NCBI GenBank assembly: GCA_027621405.1
Contig: JAQCBT010000015.1
Span: forward strand, 32,782 to 96,781
From: Pseudomonadota bacterium
GTDB lineage: Bacteria; Pseudomonadota; Gammaproteobacteria; Pseudomonadales; Pseudohongiellaceae
Direction: 5' to 3'
Length of the DNA: 64,000 bases
Under the pieces are notes generated by a model, which made no database searches, was not told where the DNA came from, and saw nothing but the letters and a program-made list of their open reading frames with translations. Position numbers and translations under genes: made by a program. Shown here one piece after another: positions 1 to 9,359 of the stretch (position 1 is the first letter of the stretch; each line of letters opens with the position of its first letter).

Positions 1-964
1 GGGCTTCCAGTCCTGCCAGACCCAGCACATCACTGGCCTGCAGGAAGATGTCCTGCCGTGAAATCTGTCCCAGTTTTTCTTCCAGCAGGGCCAGGTGCTG
101 CTCCTCCTGCTGGTGCCGTTTGTCGAGGAATTCGCCCATGCCTTCGGGTGCGCGCTTGTTGACGACCAGCGCTTCCACATTGATGCCGGCGCGCCCGAGC
201 TGGGCGTGTAGTTCAATGGTTTCGAGAACCGGCAGGCGTTCAGCGGCTAGCACGATAACGAAGGAGGTCTGATCCTTATCCGCCAGCACATCCCGCAGCT
301 GGGAGAACTTGCGGCGGCGACGCAGCAGAATCTGGCGTATCTTGCTCTCTTTCTCCCGCTCACTCTTCTCTGAATCGCCGATGGTCTGGTCTTCGATGGA
401 CCTGTCGGAACCCAGTTCCCGCACGAACTCGCCGAAACGGTCCGCCTTCTCGCGGCGCTTGATCAAGCCTTCGGTCCAGGCAGACATCATCTCGGGCAAT
501 ACCATGAGTCGCGCCGTGTGCCCGGACGGTGCGGTATCGAATATGATGAGGTCGTAGTCCTCGCTACCGGTTGCCACCACGTCGGCTATTCGTTCGAGAA
601 TGGCCGCCTCGTGCATGCCCGGGGCATCGCGGGAAAGCTCAATATGCTTGTCGATATCCCTGTGCTGGGTGACAGGCATCAGAGAATGCAGCGCACTACG
701 CACTTCTTTCAGGTGGGTCGCCACGGTTTCTTCCGGATCCATCTCCACGGCGTCCAGGCCTGGACTGAGGCGTACGGGTTGCGGGCCGATGCGGCGATCA
801 AACAGGTGACCAAGATTGTGGGCCGGGTCGGTAGACACCAGCAAGACCCGAGCGCCTTCGTTGGCGCGGGCGAGTGCCGTGGCTGAGGAGACTGTGGTCT
901 TGCCTACACCACCCTTGCCTCCGAAGAAAAGAATCCTGCGTTTACGCGCGAGTTCTAGCAGCAC
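1..964 (-). CDS. ArsA/GET3-family ATPase (3' end outside window)
   Basis: Soluble deviant-Walker P-loop ATPase of the ArsA/GET3 (anion pump or tail-anchored-protein targeting) family. The P-loop GGKGGVGKTT lies about 15 residues from the N-terminus, followed by STDPAHNLG (switch I type) and DTAPSGHT, which are family hallmarks. The reading frame stays open to base 1, so the C-terminus is missing. The likely start is the GTG at 964, overlapping the end of the upstream cory-CC-star gene (stop 955-957) by about 10 bp, so the two are probably translationally coupled. There are no arsenic genes nearby, so arsenite pumping is not supported by context. A role as a GET3-like chaperone or maturation ATPase acting with the small partner is inference. 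Confidence 0.88.
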   Translation of the reverse strand, partial: MLLELARKRRILFFGGKGGVGKTTVSSATALARANEGARVLLVSTDPAHNLGHLFDRRIGPQPVRLSPGLDAVEMDPEETVATHLKEVRSALHSLMPVTQHRDIDKHIELSRDAPGMHEAAILERIADVVATGSEDYDLIIFDTAPSGHTARLMVLPEMMSAWTEGLIKRREKADRFGEFVRELGSDRSIEDQTIGDSEKSEREKESKIRQILLRRRRKFSQLRDVLADKDQTSFVIVLAAERLPVLETIELHAQLGRAGINVEALVVNKRAPEGMGEFLDKRHQQEEQHLALLEEKLGQISRQDIFLQASDVLGLAGLEA

Positions 965-1266
965 CCAATATGATCCAGTGGCGACTTCTCCATGCCCATG
1001 CGCAGATGCCATTCGTGGAAACGATCGTAGACTACGGGGAGAAGTTCGAGTGTATAAAAGGAAGCCGGATTAGGGACGCCCATGGCTTCGGCGAATACCA
1101 ACAGCATGAACAAATCATCCTCGTCGCGCTCGGCGCGAGCGAAGGACCGGCGATAAGGCGCCACATAATACTCATGCAGCCCGGCCTCCAGCTTCTTCAG
1201 GAAGCCCACTTTCTTTTCCTGTTTCTTCTGCCCGATTTTAGAGAAGGGTGATTCGTCTTTGCTCAT
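955..1266 (-). CDS. cory-CC-star protein
   Basis: Small 103-residue protein ending in HIGCC followed directly by the stop codon. A terminal Cys-Cys is the defining feature of the cory-CC-star family, whose genes sit next to ArsA/GET3-like ATPases, exactly as here. The N-terminus is lysine-rich and charged; the middle part is mostly helical with conserved-looking aromatics (HEYY, FHEWHLRMGMEKSPLDHIG). No signal peptide or membrane segment is visible. The C-terminal Cys pair could bind metal or be handed to the ATPase, but this is inference. The family name is recalled from its terminal motif and its neighbour, not from a search. Confidence 0.75.
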   Translation of the reverse strand: MSKDESPFSKIGQKKQEKKVGFLKKLEAGLHEYYVAPYRRSFARAERDEDDLFMLLVFAEAMGVPNPASFYTLELLPVVYDRFHEWHLRMGMEKSPLDHIGCC

Positions 1267-1352
1267 GCCGATTCAAATTTGATAGGTATTTCTTCCATTA
1301 TGCGACTTCAGCTATGAAAGAACCAGTGCGGAGTCGCGGCCACCTGCTGCGG

Positions 1353-1721
1353 CTATTCCTTGTTACTTGCCTTGCCCTCTGCCGTCTTTTCAGCCCGCTT
1401 CTCTGCCCGCTCCAGGCGCGCCTTCTTGGGATCGATGAGCAGGGGGCGATAGATCTCTACCCTGTCCTTGTGTTGCAGTTCGTATTCCGCCGGCAAGGGA
1501 AGTGACTTGCCATCCATGGGGGTGGAGAAGATGCCCATGGCATCGCTATTGACGTTGATGCCCGGGAATTCGCGAGTTATGCCAGACTTCAGGACCGCCT
1601 CGAACGCACTCGTCCCCCGGGGAACTGTCAGGGTATGGATGCGTTGCTTCTCGGGGGTGCCGTAGGCAACCTCCACCGAGATCAGCTCTTTTTCGTCGTC
1701 GTCATCATCCATACAAGTCAT
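1353..1721 (-). CDS. rnfH: RnfH family ubiquitin-like-fold protein
   Basis: 122-residue RnfH/RatB (UPF0125) protein with a beta-grasp fold. Typical segments are ISVEVAYGTPEKQ near the N-terminus, the central REFPGINV region and DRVEIYRPLLIDPKKAR at the end of the domain, followed by a charged lysine/glutamate tail. It overlaps the end of ratA by 17 bp, the usual ratA-rnfH arrangement in Gammaproteobacteria. An alternative ATG three codons in (1712) also lies in the overlap. The function of RnfH is not firmly established; electron-transport (Rnf) and toxin-antitoxin roles have both been proposed for the family. Confidence 0.9.
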   Translation of the reverse strand: MTCMDDDDDEKELISVEVAYGTPEKQRIHTLTVPRGTSAFEAVLKSGITREFPGINVNSDAMGIFSTPMDGKSLPLPAEYELQHKDRVEIYRPLLIDPKKARLERAEKRAEKTAEGKASNKE

Positions 1722-2136
1722 TGGCCCTGTTCACCAGGGCGTCTACCTGAGCATTGGCTACCGATGCAAACAGTTTCTCGGCGGCAAAACCGACGAGACC
1801 ACTGTCGAACTCGAAGTCCATGGTGAGACTGACCTTGCAGGCATTGTCCCCAAGGCTCTGGAACTGCCAACTTGCTTCAAACTCCTTGAATTTACCGGAC
1901 TCCAGTTCCATGTCGATGCGTACAGGAGGCTGCAGGCGGTTGCGGGTCGTGAAGGTGAATTCGATGCCCGCCTTGCCGAGGGTCAATTCGCCTACCAGGC
2001 AGGACTCGTCTTCCTTGATTACCCTGGCTGCATTGCAGCCCGACATGTAGTTCGGATAACTGGCCACATCGTTAACCAGGTCGAACATCTGCTGCGCAGA
2101 ATGATTGACCAGGGCACTTCGTTCTATATGGGGCAC
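1705..2136 (-). CDS. ratA: RatA / coenzyme Q-binding START-fold protein
   Basis: 143-residue single-domain SRPBCC/START protein. It begins MPHIERSALVNHSAQQMFDLV and contains DVASYPNYMSGC, the signature of the RatA/COQ10 group. Members bind ubiquinone or, in Escherichia coli, have been reported to interfere with 50S subunit association. Length is normal for the family. It is the second gene of a minus-strand run: the NSS transporter ends 22 bp upstream and rnfH overlaps its 3' end. In most relatives ratA is divergent from smpB; here a transporter gene lies between them. Confidence 0.9.
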   Translation of the reverse strand: MPHIERSALVNHSAQQMFDLVNDVASYPNYMSGCNAARVIKEDESCLVGELTLGKAGIEFTFTTRNRLQPPVRIDMELESGKFKEFEASWQFQSLGDNACKVSLTMDFEFDSGLVGFAAEKLFASVANAQVDALVNRANDLYG

Positions 2137-2157
2137 AGCTCAGTCGTCACCGGGGAA

Positions 2158-3564
2158 TCAGAGATAGATCTGGTTCACGGTGCTGATGAACACGATCAGC
2201 AGTACCGCAGGGATCACGGTGCCCAGTGAGAAGTTGATGTATTTCTCCACCAGCGAACCACTATAGCTGTTGTCACCGATCACCAGTTCTTCCTTAAGGC
2301 CACTCACCTTCCAGTTATAGGCGCAGAAGATGCACACCGTGAACCCCACAAACGGCAGGATGGTTTCGTAGAACACGTCTGACACCAGGTCGAAGAATGA
2401 CTTGTTCACACCACCGTAACTGGTGAAGTTGGTGAAGAAGTCAGAGATACCCAGGGACATGGTGGCGGGTATAGTGAACACGGTCAGCAAGACCGCCTGA
2501 AACAACACAGCCTTCTTGCGAGAGAAACCCAACTCGTCGATCCAGCAGGCGATGGGTATCTCGATTATGGAAACCATGGACGTCAAAGCGGCGAAGAAGA
2601 CGAGGATAAAGAACACCGCTGCCACGAAGCTGGCTCCCCCATATCCCACCGTGTCCTGCATGGACAGGAATATCTGCGGCAGGAAGTCGAAGATCAGGCC
2701 CACGCTGCTGGTAGAGAGGTCGTCGGTGTTGGTATTGGGATCGAAGGCGAAGATGGCTGGCAGTATCAGCATGCCGGCGAAGAAGGCGATGCTGGTATCG
2801 GCAATAGCCACCATGCGCGCGGATTCACCGATATTGTCTTCGCGGCTAAAGTAGGAACCATAGGTGATGAGAATACCCATGCCCAGGGACAGGGAGAAAA
2901 AGGCCTGGGACAGTGCACCATTGATAACCGCCAGATCGACACGTCCAAAATCCGGGACCAGATAGTAGCTGACGCCGACCCCGGCGTTGTCCAGGGTCAA
3001 CACGAAGGCAACCAGCAATACCAGCATGATGGCCAGGGTTGGCATCAACACCCGGGCCAATCGCTCGATGCCACCCTTCACCCCTCCCAACAGGATAAAG
3101 AACATGAGGAACAGCAGACCGATCAGGTAGCCGAACAACGAAGGCCGCGCCACCACTTCGCCAAAGTTGCCGGGTTGCGACAGCACATCCAGATTGCCAA
3201 AGAATATTTCCTTGATATACACCACCAGCCATACGGTGATCACCGTGTAGAAAACGGCGATCATAAATGGCGTGAGAATGGCAAGCATGCCCGCAAGGCG
3301 CCAGATGGTCTTGCCACCAGACAGGGTTGAGAAGGCACCTACGGGATTGCGGGTCGTGTTTCGGCCCATGGCTATCTCGGCCATCATGACCGGGTAACAG
3401 ATGAAGGCGACGAAGAATAGATAGATGATGAGAAAGGCGGCGCCACCATTCTTGGACGCCATCACCGGGAAAGCCACCAGGTTTCCCAGTCCTACCGCGG
3501 AACCGGCAGCGGCCAGTATGAATCCTAATTTCGAGCTGAACTGACCCCTGTCCTGTGCCATCAA
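2158..3564 (-). CDS. Sodium-dependent transporter, NSS/SNF family
   Basis: 468-residue inner-membrane symporter of the neurotransmitter:sodium symporter family. The N-terminus GSAVGLGNLVAFPVMASKNGG matches the unwound TM1 signature that binds sodium and substrate, though the usual NLWRFP reads NLVAFP, as in the subgroup of bacterial NSS proteins often annotated only as sodium-dependent transporters. About eleven to twelve hydrophobic helices follow (for example around residues 40-65, 85-110 and 310-335). Substrate (amino acid or similar) cannot be told. It is probably the first gene of the unit that continues into ratA and rnfH, and it is divergent from smpB with a roughly 160 bp gap. Confidence 0.9.
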   Translation of the reverse strand: MMAQDRGQFSSKLGFILAAAGSAVGLGNLVAFPVMASKNGGAAFLIIYLFFVAFICYPVMMAEIAMGRNTTRNPVGAFSTLSGGKTIWRLAGMLAILTPFMIAVFYTVITVWLVVYIKEIFFGNLDVLSQPGNFGEVVARPSLFGYLIGLLFLMFFILLGGVKGGIERLARVLMPTLAIMLVLLVAFVLTLDNAGVGVSYYLVPDFGRVDLAVINGALSQAFFSLSLGMGILITYGSYFSREDNIGESARMVAIADTSIAFFAGMLILPAIFAFDPNTNTDDLSTSSVGLIFDFLPQIFLSMQDTVGYGGASFVAAVFFILVFFAALTSMVSIIEIPIACWIDELGFSRKKAVLFQAVLLTVFTIPATMSLGISDFFTNFTSYGGVNKSFFDLVSDVFYETILPFVGFTVCIFCAYNWKVSGLKEELVIGDNSYSGSLVEKYINFSLGTVIPAVLLIVFISTVNQIYL

Positions 3565-3711
3565 AACCCCTTATTTCTCAATAGATTAGCTTATTATTGC
3601 GGGTGAGCGTCAAGGGATTCTATCAGCGCCCCCAGATCAACTCAATTTGCGCTGGCAGCGGTTCATGACAGCCCGGGAAACTCCTTGGCGATTTCCCTCC
3701 TGCTAAAGGGC

Positions 3712-3717
3712 TATAAT
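3712..3717 (+). promoter_or_regulatory. Perfect -10 hexamer of smpB, very close to the start codon
   Basis: TATAAT lies only 8 bases before the smpB ATG (3726), and there is no Shine-Dalgarno sequence between them. If this is the working -10 element, transcription would start at about 3724-3726, giving a leaderless or nearly leaderless mRNA. No convincing -35 is seen at 17 bp spacing. Confidence 0.5.
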
Positions 3718-3725
3718 TCCGCCCC

Positions 3726-4208
3726 ATGGCAAAATCCTGCAAATCAAAGACCCCTGACAACACCATCATCGTCAACAAGAAGGCACGACATGACTACTTT
3801 CTTGAGGACAAGTTTGAGGCTGGTTTTGAATTGCAGGGATGGGAAGTCAAGAGTCTGCGTCTGAAGAAGGTACAGCTAATGGATAGTTATGTCCTGATTA
3901 AAGAGGGCGAGGCGTTTCTGCTTGGCTGCAACATCACCCCACTGGATACGGCAAGCACCCATGTGATTGCCGATCCGGGTCGCACCAAGAAACTATTGCT
4001 GCACAGGAAGGAACTGGCCCGCCTGTTCTCGGCGACCCAACAGAAGGGTCATACCTGCGTCTGTACGAAGCTGTACTGGAAGGGGCATCTGGTGAAAGCT
4101 GAGATAGCGCTGGCCAAGGGCAAGCAGGCGCATGACAAGCGAGCCACGGCCAAAGATCGCGAATGGAATATCGACAAGCAACGCATAGTCCGGCAAGCCA
4201 ATCGATAG
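3726..4208 (+). CDS. smpB: SsrA-binding protein SmpB
   Basis: 160-residue SmpB, the partner that carries tmRNA into the A site of stalled ribosomes. The family landmarks are all present: [20 protein letters not shown] at the N-terminus, GWEVKSLR, the central [19 protein letters not shown] region and the basic tail [20 protein letters not shown] that inserts in the mRNA channel. Length is standard. The start at 3726 gives the usual MAK... N-terminus and is the only sensible one. The tmRNA gene itself is 6.3 kb downstream on the same strand. Confidence 0.97.
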   Translation: MAKSCKSKTPDNTIIVNKKARHDYFLEDKFEAGFELQGWEVKSLRLKKVQLMDSYVLIKEGEAFLLGCNITPLDTASTHVIADPGRTKKLLLHRKELARLFSATQQKGHTCVCTKLYWKGHLVKAEIALAKGKQAHDKRATAKDREWNIDKQRIVRQANR

Positions 4209-4272
4209 CAATCACACCTCTTCCTGGACTCTGACACCGGACGCTCCTGGGCTTGCACTGGAAAAACTGCAA

Positions 4273-4860
4273 TTAATCCGTATCCCGCAGGCTTTCCCGA
4301 AGCTTGATACGATCCGTCTTGTAGGCTTCAGCATCACCATAGGCAGGGAACTTGTTGTAGCGCGCATGAGTGCCCAGTACCTTGCGCGCGTGTTTGATCG
4401 GGCACCAGTACTGCTCGGTCCGCGCAACGATTTCGCGTGTATAGGCGATCACGCCATTCCCGTAACCGCAGTACATGCAGTTGAATTTTTCGATGCCATT
4501 GAGATAGGCCAACTGGTGACGATCGATTACGACATAGCGTGAACGGTCAACACGCGCAATATTGTAGAGCCTGAAACAGATATGCTGATAGATGGTAACC
4601 GTGATATCCAGAAACGCTAACGGAATCACCATGCTGTAGATGAAAGGGATGGAGAGCACGCTGCGAATCGTGGAGTTAAGCAGCCAGGGGAGAACAGCCA
4701 CCTTCAGTGCGCGGTGAGCCTCGAGTACGTTTTGCTCGAAGCGTACTCTCTTGCCTTCCAGTTTGTACTTGAACTCTTCCTGTTGATTCTTCAGTTCTTC
4801 CAATAGCTGGAATTCCAGCTTGGCAATCTTGTCAGCTAACTCTGTAATTTTTGCACTCAT
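4273..4860 (-). CDS. Hypothetical membrane-associated protein with CxxC
   Basis: 195 residues, not recognised as a named family. The first 45 residues are a probable coiled coil rich in Lys/Glu/Leu. A hydrophobic stretch of about 35 residues (about 58-95, VAVLPWLLN... to ...AFLDITVTIYQ) could form one long or two short membrane segments. The C-terminal half is hydrophilic and has CMYCGYGNG (about residue 130) plus a further Cys in YWCPIKHAR, suggesting a metal-binding or redox site. It ends near the 3' end of smpB (convergent) and starts 58 bp from the end of the AI-2E permease gene upstream on the same strand, so the two may be co-transcribed. Confidence 0.75.
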   Translation of the reverse strand: MSAKITELADKIAKLEFQLLEELKNQQEEFKYKLEGKRVRFEQNVLEAHRALKVAVLPWLLNSTIRSVLSIPFIYSMVIPLAFLDITVTIYQHICFRLYNIARVDRSRYVVIDRHQLAYLNGIEKFNCMYCGYGNGVIAYTREIVARTEQYWCPIKHARKVLGTHARYNKFPAYGDAEAYKTDRIKLRESLRDTD

Positions 4861-4918
4861 AATCTGCTCTCTTGAATCTTCCGTTTACACGCACACCGTC
4901 ACAGCGTTCGCTTCTTGC

Positions 4919-5992
4919 TTACTCTTTATCGTCGCCTGCCTTGTAGTAAGGGCTATCCTGGTATCTCTCTATGGCGAATTGCAGTAATACGCCAACAGTA
5001 GCTGCCACCGGAACCGAGATCATCATTCCCACGATGCCAAACAGCGAAGCCCCCGCCATGATCGAAAACAGTATCCACAGGGGATGCAGCCCGACACTTC
5101 CGCCCAGCAGTTTCGGCGAGATTACATTGCCCTCGAGCAGCTGTCCGACGACAAATATGAAAGCGACAATGGCGACAAACAACAGGTCCGACGATTGCAG
5201 CCATGCCAGTACGACGCTGGTCACGAGACCCAAGATCGACCCAAACAGGGGAATGATGGACAGCAAACCAGACAACAGGCCAACCAGAATGCCGTATTCC
5301 AGCCCAGCGATACTGAGTGCCAGGGCATAGAGCAAGCCCAATGATAGAGCCACCAGTAATTGCCCCCGAATGAAGCCCGCGATCTTTCCATCAATCCTGC
5401 CCAGCAATTCCTTGATCTTGTCGTGATTGTGCCGGGGAATGAGATCATCCACGGCAGCCGTGATCGAAGCCCACTCGCGCATCATGAAGAATGCAACAAG
5501 AGGCGTAATAAACAACAACGATAGAAACCCAACCAATGCTCGCCCACCGCTTAGCAAGCTTCCGAGCACCGATGAGCTGAAAGTAAAGGCGTTGGAGAGA
5601 TTGTTCTGTACAGCATCCTGGATGCTCTGATCGAGGTTTGCACGATCTACTTCGGCTTCAACGCTATTGAGATAGGGCTGCAGCCTCTCACCCAGGGTCT
5701 GGAAATACTCCGGCAGCGACGCCGCAAGCTGCGCCAGTTCCCTGTAGAGAGGCGGAACAACGAGCAACAGCATTCCAAATACCAGCAGAACAAATATCGC
5801 AAGAATGAGGAGTGTTGCCAGGGTCCTGGTAAGGCCAAGCCTTTCCAGGCTTATCACCAGCGGATTTAGCAGATAGGCAACTGCAATACCAATGACGAAG
5901 GGTGCCAGCACATCGTTGAACAGAAAAACAAACAGGGCAAGCATGCCGATGCAGGTAAGCCAGAAAAATAGCTGTGTTTTAATCGTCATCAC
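4919..5992 (-). CDS. AI-2E family transporter (PerM-like)
   Basis: 357-residue polytopic membrane protein of the AI-2E exporter superfamily (TqsA/PerM/YdiK). About eight hydrophobic helices are seen: a hairpin at residues 5-45, one at 55-85, then the long amphipathic linker (residues 85-150), and a C-terminal block of helices including GLLSGLLSIIPLFGSILGL, a conserved family stretch, and PLWILFSIMAGASLFG. Despite the family name, many members move other substrates, and nothing here identifies the cargo. The gene is followed at 58 bp by the CxxC membrane protein on the same strand. Confidence 0.88.
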   Translation of the reverse strand: MMTIKTQLFFWLTCIGMLALFVFLFNDVLAPFVIGIAVAYLLNPLVISLERLGLTRTLATLLILAIFVLLVFGMLLLVVPPLYRELAQLAASLPEYFQTLGERLQPYLNSVEAEVDRANLDQSIQDAVQNNLSNAFTFSSSVLGSLLSGGRALVGFLSLLFITPLVAFFMMREWASITAAVDDLIPRHNHDKIKELLGRIDGKIAGFIRGQLLVALSLGLLYALALSIAGLEYGILVGLLSGLLSIIPLFGSILGLVTSVVLAWLQSSDLLFVAIVAFIFVVGQLLEGNVISPKLLGGSVGLHPLWILFSIMAGASLFGIVGMMISVPVAATVGVLLQFAIERYQDSPYYKAGDDKE

Positions 5993-6290
5993 ACCCTTCT
6001 CTCATTTATGGCGCCGGGTACAACAGCGGGCTGCCCTTGCTGTATTCCACGCATGATAACAGCTCCTGCCAGTGCTTGAATGCCGACCTCGGCAACTCCA
6101 GGTAGCCGGGCTGAATAAGATCCTGAGTTCCTCTAAGGATTGCGCACACAATAGCACTCACATTCGCCCCACGTTGTGATACCTTTTGATCCAGCCTTCG
6201 CCATGGGAAATCACAACTAGCTGGCAAGTTTCCATAACAGGGCGAAGACAGGAAGAGCATTTGCGTGCTCGGATACAAGGGAGAACACAG

Positions 6291-7004
6291 ATGGCAGAAT
6301 CATTTCAATTACTCGACTATCAATTCAGTGAAGGTATATCCACTATCAAGCTGGACGATGGCAAAGCCAATGTCATGTCCATCAAGATGTTGAGTGAATT
6401 CAACGCCGCCCTGGATCAGGCCGAGAACAATGGTGGTGTCGTGATCATCACCGGCAATGGCAAATTACTCTCTGGCGGCTTCGACCTGGGGGTCTTCAAG
6501 GACGGCAGCCCCGACGAGATCTACACCATGCTGAGCAGCGGCGCCCGCCTGGCCCAGCGTCTGTTAAGCTTCCCCCTGCCCACGATCTGTGCCTGCAGCG
6601 GCCATGCCGTGGCCATGGGCTTGTTCGTGTTGCTGTCCACTGACTATCGCATCGGCGTGGAAGGTGAATCGAAGTTCGCCGCCAACGAAGTGGCCATCGG
6701 TCTCACCGTGCCTCACTTCGCCATCGAAACCCTGCGCCAGCGCCTGACGCCTGCACAACTGAATAAGGCCGTGAGCTTCGCCTACTACTTCTCCGCCAAG
6801 GATGCCCTGGGTGCCGGCATCCTTGATGAGCTAGCAACGGCCGAGCAACTCATGGATACCGCCATGGAACGCGCGAAGACGGCGCTGACCCTGGATGCCG
6901 ACGCTCATCGCGACTCCAAGCTGAGAATGCGTGAAGAGCTGCTGGTGAACATGGAGAAAGCCATCGACCGCGACTGTGACGGCTGGCGCGCCAGCTACCC
7001 GTAA
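6291..7004 (+). CDS. Crotonase / enoyl-CoA hydratase family protein
   Basis: 237-residue crotonase-fold enzyme. The oxyanion-hole segments are visible: KLLSGGFDLGVF (about residues 58-70) and CSGHAVAMGLFVLLSTDYRIG (about 98-118). ANEVAIGLTVPHFAIE follows, where the catalytic Glu of hydratases usually lies. I chose the ATG at 6291 over upstream in-frame starts because GGGAG lies 8 bases before it and the protein then begins with the normal crotonase first strand. Substrate is unknown; hydratase versus isomerase activity cannot be decided. Flanking genes give no pathway context. Confidence 0.88.
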   Translation: MAESFQLLDYQFSEGISTIKLDDGKANVMSIKMLSEFNAALDQAENNGGVVIITGNGKLLSGGFDLGVFKDGSPDEIYTMLSSGARLAQRLLSFPLPTICACSGHAVAMGLFVLLSTDYRIGVEGESKFAANEVAIGLTVPHFAIETLRQRLTPAQLNKAVSFAYYFSAKDALGAGILDELATAEQLMDTAMERAKTALTLDADAHRDSKLRMREELLVNMEKAIDRDCDGWRASYP

Positions 7005-7038
7005 TTCTCGGGCTGTTACGCGCCCGTCTCATTTCCGA

Positions 7039-7821
7039 CTAGGCGGGCTCTTCTTGCGGGTCACTGTCCGCCTGCTTGCCCATCATCCTGGAGAAATTTT
7101 CGATCAACTGCATGGGCAGAGGGAAGACGATAGTGGAACTCTTCTCACCGGCAATCTCCGTGAGTGTCTGCAGGTAACGCAGCTGCATTGACTCAGACTG
7201 GGTTGCAAGTTGTGCGGCTGCCGCCACCAGTTTTTCCGACGCCTCAAACTCACCCGCTGCATGAATCACCTTGGCCCGACGAATTCGTTCGGCTTCCGCC
7301 TGCTTGGCGATGGCCCGGATCATGCTTTCGTCCAGATCCACGTGTTTGATCTCCACATTGGATACCTTGATGCCCCAATAGTCGGTCTGGGCATCGAGTA
7401 TTTCCTGCACATCCGCATTGAGGCGTTCCCGCTCTGCAAGCAACTCATCCAGCTCATGCTGGCCCAGCACCGATCGGAGCGTTGTCTGCGCTAACTGGCC
7501 CGTAGCTTCCATGAAGTCCTCCACATTGATTATCGCCTTCTCCGGGTCGACCACCCGAAAATACAGCACAGCGTTCACCTTTACCGACACATTATCGCGG
7601 GTAATCAGGTCCTGGGTGGGGATATCCCAGACCAGTATGCGCAGACTTACCTTCACCATCTGCTGAATGAACGGTATGACAATAATTAGGCCTGGCCCCT
7701 TCACCTTGTAAAACCTGCCCAACATGAAGATCACGCCGCGCTCATACTCCCTGAGAATACGGAAGATGGTGAGCACCAGGGCCAGCAGTATCGCAATCAG
7801 TGAGATCGTAAATGGTTCCAT
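7039..7821 (-). CDS. Slipin / stomatin-like SPFH (band 7) protein
   Basis: 260-residue membrane-anchored SPFH protein. An N-terminal hydrophobic segment (residues 3-22) is followed by [20 protein letters not shown], the start of a slipin band-7 domain, then a helical coiled-coil region with [20 protein letters not shown], typical of stomatins. It sits 4 bp after the NfeD gene in the same direction. Slipin-NfeD pairs are widely conserved; the NfeD protease domain is thought to cleave the stomatin partner and the pair is linked to membrane microdomain or quality-control functions. Confidence 0.93.
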   Translation of the reverse strand: MEPFTISLIAILLALVLTIFRILREYERGVIFMLGRFYKVKGPGLIIVIPFIQQMVKVSLRILVWDIPTQDLITRDNVSVKVNAVLYFRVVDPEKAIINVEDFMEATGQLAQTTLRSVLGQHELDELLAERERLNADVQEILDAQTDYWGIKVSNVEIKHVDLDESMIRAIAKQAEAERIRRAKVIHAAGEFEASEKLVAAAAQLATQSESMQLRYLQTLTEIAGEKSSTIVFPLPMQLIENFSRMMGKQADSDPQEEPA

Positions 7822-7825
7822 GCTC

Positions 7826-9196
7826 TTACTCCTGTTTTTTCACTTTGAGGGTCAGACCGTCGATGCCGATGATCTCAACCGTATCGCCTTTGGCGATGGG
7901 CTCATCCGACTCGGCCTTCCAGTTCTCGGAAAATGCGCGCACATGACCGGCGTGGTCAAAAGCCTGCAATGCTATAGCCTTACCGCCCACCATGGCCTCA
8001 ACACCGCTCACCACCTTCTGGCGGCGAGCACGCAGCAGCATGCTGAGCGCGAAGACAAACACGGCGGTCGAGGCCACCGCAAAGGCTGCAATGATTGACA
8101 GTGAGATACGGAACGCCTCCAGTTCGGTGTCCATCAGAATCACAGACCCCAACACGAATGCCACCATGCCACCGAGACCGAACACACCGAAGCTCGGGGA
8201 CATGGCTTCCACGACCATGAGCCCAATGCCCACGACGATCAGGGCCAGGCCAACATAATTGATGGGCAGCATCTGCAGGGCGTACGCTCCCAACAACAGA
8301 CAGATCACACCGGTAATACCCGGCAGTCCCAAGCCTGGGTTGTAAAACTCCAGGATCAGCCCATAGATACCGATCATCAGCAGAATGTACGCTACGTTGG
8401 GATCGGTAATCAGTGACAGGAATTCATGTCGCCAGTCTGGCTCCACATTAGTCACGTTATAGGTATCCAGCTCGAGTGTGACCTGCTGGCCATCGATTAC
8501 GGTACTGCGCCCGCTCAGCTGCTCCAACAGGCTGTCCAGATTCTCGGCAATGATTTCGATGACATTCATCTCTAGCGCTTCGGACGCCGTGAGGTTAGCC
8601 GCTTCCAGCACGGTTAATTCCGCCCACTCCTGGTTGCGGCCACGCAACTCCGCAAGGCTTTTGATATAGGCCACGGCGTCGTTAATCACCTTGCGTTCCA
8701 TGGTATCGCCGATGGGTATCGATTCGTCTTCAGGTGTCTCTTCCTCCGGCGCGGGAGATGTGGGCAGGGGAAGCGGATTGGCACCGATGCTCACCGGGGT
8801 GGAAGAACCTACATTGGTGGCTGGGGCCATTGCCGCGAAGTGACTGGCATAGAGGATATAGGTGCCGGCACTGGCGGCCCGGGCTCCATTGGGCGCGACC
8901 CAGACAGCTACCGGAACGGGAGATCCCAGTATCTGCTGGATAATATCGCGCATGGCGGCATCGAGACCGCCGGGAGTATCGAGCTGAATGACTACAAGAT
9001 CGGCACCCGCATCGGCCGCGTCTTCCAGCGAACGAATCACAAAGTCGGAACTCGCAGGGCCGACGGCACCAGTGAGTGGCACCAGATGCACCTCGGCAGC
9101 TGTTAGTATTGGAGAGACGACGCCCAGCAGACACAACACGACAGCACCGAGCACGATGCGGCTTCTCGACAATCTGGTACGATCAGTTCGCAGCAT
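7826..9196 (-). CDS. nfeD: NfeD family membrane serine protease
   Basis: 456-residue long-form NfeD. Order of parts: N-terminal signal/anchor (about residues 13-32), a ClpP-class serine protease domain with [21 protein letters not shown] carrying the candidate nucleophile Ser and [20 protein letters not shown] carrying the candidate base Lys, then a bundle of about five membrane helices ([20 protein letters not shown] onward), and a C-terminal soluble OB-fold (NfeD domain) ending in [18 protein letters not shown]. Length fits the family. It is upstream of and 4 bp from the slipin gene, so the two form an operon. Confidence 0.93.
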   Translation of the reverse strand: MLRTDRTRLSRSRIVLGAVVLCLLGVVSPILTAAEVHLVPLTGAVGPASSDFVIRSLEDAADAGADLVVIQLDTPGGLDAAMRDIIQQILGSPVPVAVWVAPNGARAASAGTYILYASHFAAMAPATNVGSSTPVSIGANPLPLPTSPAPEEETPEDESIPIGDTMERKVINDAVAYIKSLAELRGRNQEWAELTVLEAANLTASEALEMNVIEIIAENLDSLLEQLSGRSTVIDGQQVTLELDTYNVTNVEPDWRHEFLSLITDPNVAYILLMIGIYGLILEFYNPGLGLPGITGVICLLLGAYALQMLPINYVGLALIVVGIGLMVVEAMSPSFGVFGLGGMVAFVLGSVILMDTELEAFRISLSIIAAFAVASTAVFVFALSMLLRARRQKVVSGVEAMVGGKAIALQAFDHAGHVRAFSENWKAESDEPIAKGDTVEIIGIDGLTLKVKKQE

Positions 9197-9359
9197 AGGA
9201 ACGACTCTCGTGGAGTCACTATGAGCCTATCATTGGACAGTTCAATTAGATAGGCGTTGATCAGAATCAATGGATGAGCGCTCTATGGCCCGCATAAACT
9301 GGATTAATTACTGCTGCCCAGACATAGCTCGCCGCCTGCGCAGCACCTGAAGGCCTTTT

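Noticed and set aside
6006..6278. 90-codon minus-strand frame just upstream of the AI-2E permease gene
   Set aside because: No ribosome binding site, no recognised family, and it runs through the leader of the crotonase gene. It may be a decayed gene, but the evidence is too thin.
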